From: Chromatiales bacterium
Lineage (GTDB): Bacteria; Pseudomonadota; Gammaproteobacteria; SZUA-152
DNA: 6,958 bases
Direction: 5' to 3'
NCBI GenBank assembly: GCA_026999335.1
Contig: JALTPW010000957.1
Span: 1 to 6,958, forward strand
The number at the start of each line of letters is the position of its first letter. The first letter of the stretch is position 1. The notes under the pieces were generated by a model that did not search any database, had not been told where the DNA came from, and worked only from the letters and a program-made list of their open reading frames with translations. The position numbers and the translations under genes were made by a program. This document shows positions 5,420 to 6,958 of this stretch, in pieces.

Positions 5420-6958
5420 TTACAGATACCAGCGCCAGGAGAACGTCCAGCGCATCTGGCTCAAGCCGAAGGCGCGTTGTTGCACCCACTCTATATCCAG
5501 AGCCTGTTGCCGGCCGATACTGAAGCGTTGCCCGGCACGCAGTGTAGTGTAGCGATGTGCATCACCAGTGCGGAACATCATGTGTTGAGCCTGAAGGTGC
5601 AGTTTCCAGTCAGGCGAAGGACTGGCCAGCAAACCAGCCTCGATACCCAGACCCAATGTAAAATAGTCTTGCAGATGGCGGTTGATATCCAGACCCACGT
5701 CAATGAGACCGAACAACAGCATGTCGTTCCGTGGACGAAAGCTCAGCCCACCCCCACCGTCGAGCCGAAAGCTGAGTTCGTCTGGTGTGCGCTTACCCGG
5801 CAGGATACGACGTTGCCAGGCGCTGCGTATTCGCCAGGAGGTGGGGCGAAAAAACCTATTACGTGGCGACAGAGAGACAATATCGACCACGGTGAACTCG
5901 TCCAGTTGCAGGCGTGGCTCGTCAATACGATAGCGCAGAGCAATATTGAGAAAATCGATCTGTGCACCGGGCACGTAACCGCCATCGTGATCCAGCAGGT
6001 CGTGATAGGCCGGTCGCAGACGTAACTGCAAAAAATCTTTTCCGGCTTCGCGGAAAAACCCCGTCTGCAGCATACCGGTAGCATGTCCTTGCTCCGGAGG
6101 AATATCAGGCATCTCCGCCTCTGGGGGTGGATTCACCGCTTGCAGCTCACTGCGAGCGATCAGCAATTGACGGGACAGACGGGCAACACTGTCTTTCTGC
6201 CGACGTCCGGCCAGGAATTCATAACGCAGGTAGTCATGAGCTAGCAGCAGGGTATCGGCCTGCTCTTGTCGGGGCCGAAGCTCCTGGAGATAATGGGAAA
6301 TGGATTGCTTACCGTTGGCCAGTGCCAATGCCGCATCTTGAGCCAATGAGGGCAATGAGGTGGCGAGTTGTGCCAACTGGGTGCCGGCGGCAGGACGGTA
6401 GATGGTGCGTTTTATCAGGCCGGGTTGTGCACTGACACGGCGTAGAGTATCAGAGGGAATCACCCAGCCAGCAAAACCGTCACTGAGAGCAAGCCCGGGA
6501 CGGGCAATGTCCAGTAGCACGAGAATCAGGTAGGAGCAGTTCTCGTCGAAAAAATAATAATCAAAATGGACACCGCGAAGTTCCCAAACGTGGGTCAGCA
6601 GGCGGCGGATTTCGGCGGAAGTAAAGTCTAATTGGTACTCCCAGATGTCACGACTTTCGGTATCTGAATATTCTTTCACCTTCTTGTAGTAAGGGCCAAT
6701 GCCGATGCTGCCGTGGTAGCCGCCGAAGATGCCTTTAATAGCAAAGGCCACACCGTTGTCAGTGCCTGTTTCAGCACCGTAATTAATGACATAGGACAGC
6801 AGGCGGGTAGACTCACCCTGACCGGGATGATCAACCCGCAGCAGAGTGTGGCCGAACATGGATGAGGGGTTGTTGATATAGGCCGAGGGAAAAACCAGTG
6901 TGAGACCACCAGGATTGATACCGGCGTACCATTTTTCAAACTGGGGGCAGTCATGCAC
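5420..6958 (-). CDS. DUF4105 / Lnb N-terminal periplasmic domain protein (N-terminus cut by window edge)
   Basis: The visible part is 512 codons and ends with TAA at 5422-5420. The frame is open at the right edge, and the GTG there is an internal valine, since family members normally have roughly 100 or more residues, including an export signal, before this point. It begins with the hallmark region CPQFEKWYAGINPGGLTLVFPSAY and then PSSMFGHTLLRVDH. Visible residue H37 in FGHTLLR and C141 in FDENCSYLIL match the His-then-Cys order of circularly permuted NlpC/P60 (LRAT-like) thiol enzymes, so an acyl-transfer or hydrolytic role in the envelope is plausible. From about residue 290 to the end the sequence has many alternating polar/hydrophobic strands (for example the DMLLFGLIDVGLDI region and the terminal MRWTFSWRWYL), suggesting a beta-rich or barrel-like C-terminal part. 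The exact function is not established from sequence. Pfam names the domain after the lipoprotein N-acyltransferase Lnb, but equivalence here is unproven. Confidence 0.88.
   Translation of the reverse strand: MHDCPQFEKWYAGINPGGLTLVFPSAYINNPSSMFGHTLLRVDHPGQGESTRLLSYVINYGAETGTDNGVAFAIKGIFGGYHGSIGIGPYYKKVKEYSDTESRDIWEYQLDFTSAEIRRLLTHVWELRGVHFDYYFFDENCSYLILVLLDIARPGLALSDGFAGWVIPSDTLRRVSAQPGLIKRTIYRPAAGTQLAQLATSLPSLAQDAALALANGKQSISHYLQELRPRQEQADTLLLAHDYLRYEFLAGRRQKDSVARLSRQLLIARSELQAVNPPPEAEMPDIPPEQGHATGMLQTGFFREAGKDFLQLRLRPAYHDLLDHDGGYVPGAQIDFLNIALRYRIDEPRLQLDEFTVVDIVSLSPRNRFFRPTSWRIRSAWQRRILPGKRTPDELSFRLDGGGGLSFRPRNDMLLFGLIDVGLDINRHLQDYFTLGLGIEAGLLASPSPDWKLHLQAQHMMFRTGDAHRYTTLRAGQRFSIGRQQALDIEWVQQRAFGLSQMRWTFSWRWYL

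Noticed and set aside
5206..5523. 105-codon plus-strand frame starting in the gap upstream of ffh
   Set aside because: About one third overlaps the DUF4105 gene on the other strand, no good Shine-Dalgarno sequence precedes it, and the protein has no family features.
5477..6025. 182-codon plus-strand frame inside the DUF4105 gene
   Set aside because: It is antisense to the C-terminal beta-rich part of a well-supported protein and resembles no family.

Overview
The window looks like chromosomal DNA of a gammaproteobacterium. The evidence is an Ffh of typical proteobacterial length with its methionine-rich M domain, a large DUF4105 (Lnb-like) envelope protein of the type common in that class, and a YdcR-like MocR regulator. 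Base composition is moderately GC-rich throughout, and I see no mobile element, phage gene, RNA gene or CRISPR array.

Layout, left to right. (1) The minus-strand pair at 1-1944 is a class IV (branched-chain-type) aminotransferase followed 19 bp later by argC. The argC gene runs off the left edge with only a few C-terminal codons missing. (2) A 246-bp divergent control region (1945-2190) contains a 9-base C/G homopolymer and a cluster of related short repeats. (3) A plus-strand MocR/GntR-aminotransferase regulator occupies 2191-3606. (4) A 67-bp REP-like double palindrome (3623-3689) lies between the convergent mocR and ffh genes. (5) The minus-strand ffh gene occupies 3698-5056, with a clear TATAAT promoter element about 60 bp upstream. 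(6) A 363-bp gap (5057-5419) carries the ffh promoter, small palindromes and a possible fragment of a signal-peptide-like reading frame. (7) A DUF4105 protein gene on the minus strand enters from the right edge and lacks its N-terminal region.

How the genes relate. The MocR protein should use PLP as a cofactor and sense an amino compound, and its nearest divergent target is a PLP enzyme cotranscribed with an arginine-pathway reductase. I infer a small regulated unit in which the regulator controls transamination plus ArgC. The repeats just upstream of mocR are the best candidates for its operator. Ffh (signal recognition particle) and the DUF4105 protein share only a strand. The internal promoter suggests ffh is mainly transcribed on its own.

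Most of the window is ordinary. The points worth a second look are the MocR / class IV aminotransferase / argC unit, its operator architecture, the Ser replacement at the usual active-site Asn of the regulator, the REP-like element, and the LRAT/NlpC-like His and Cys motifs in the DUF4105 protein.
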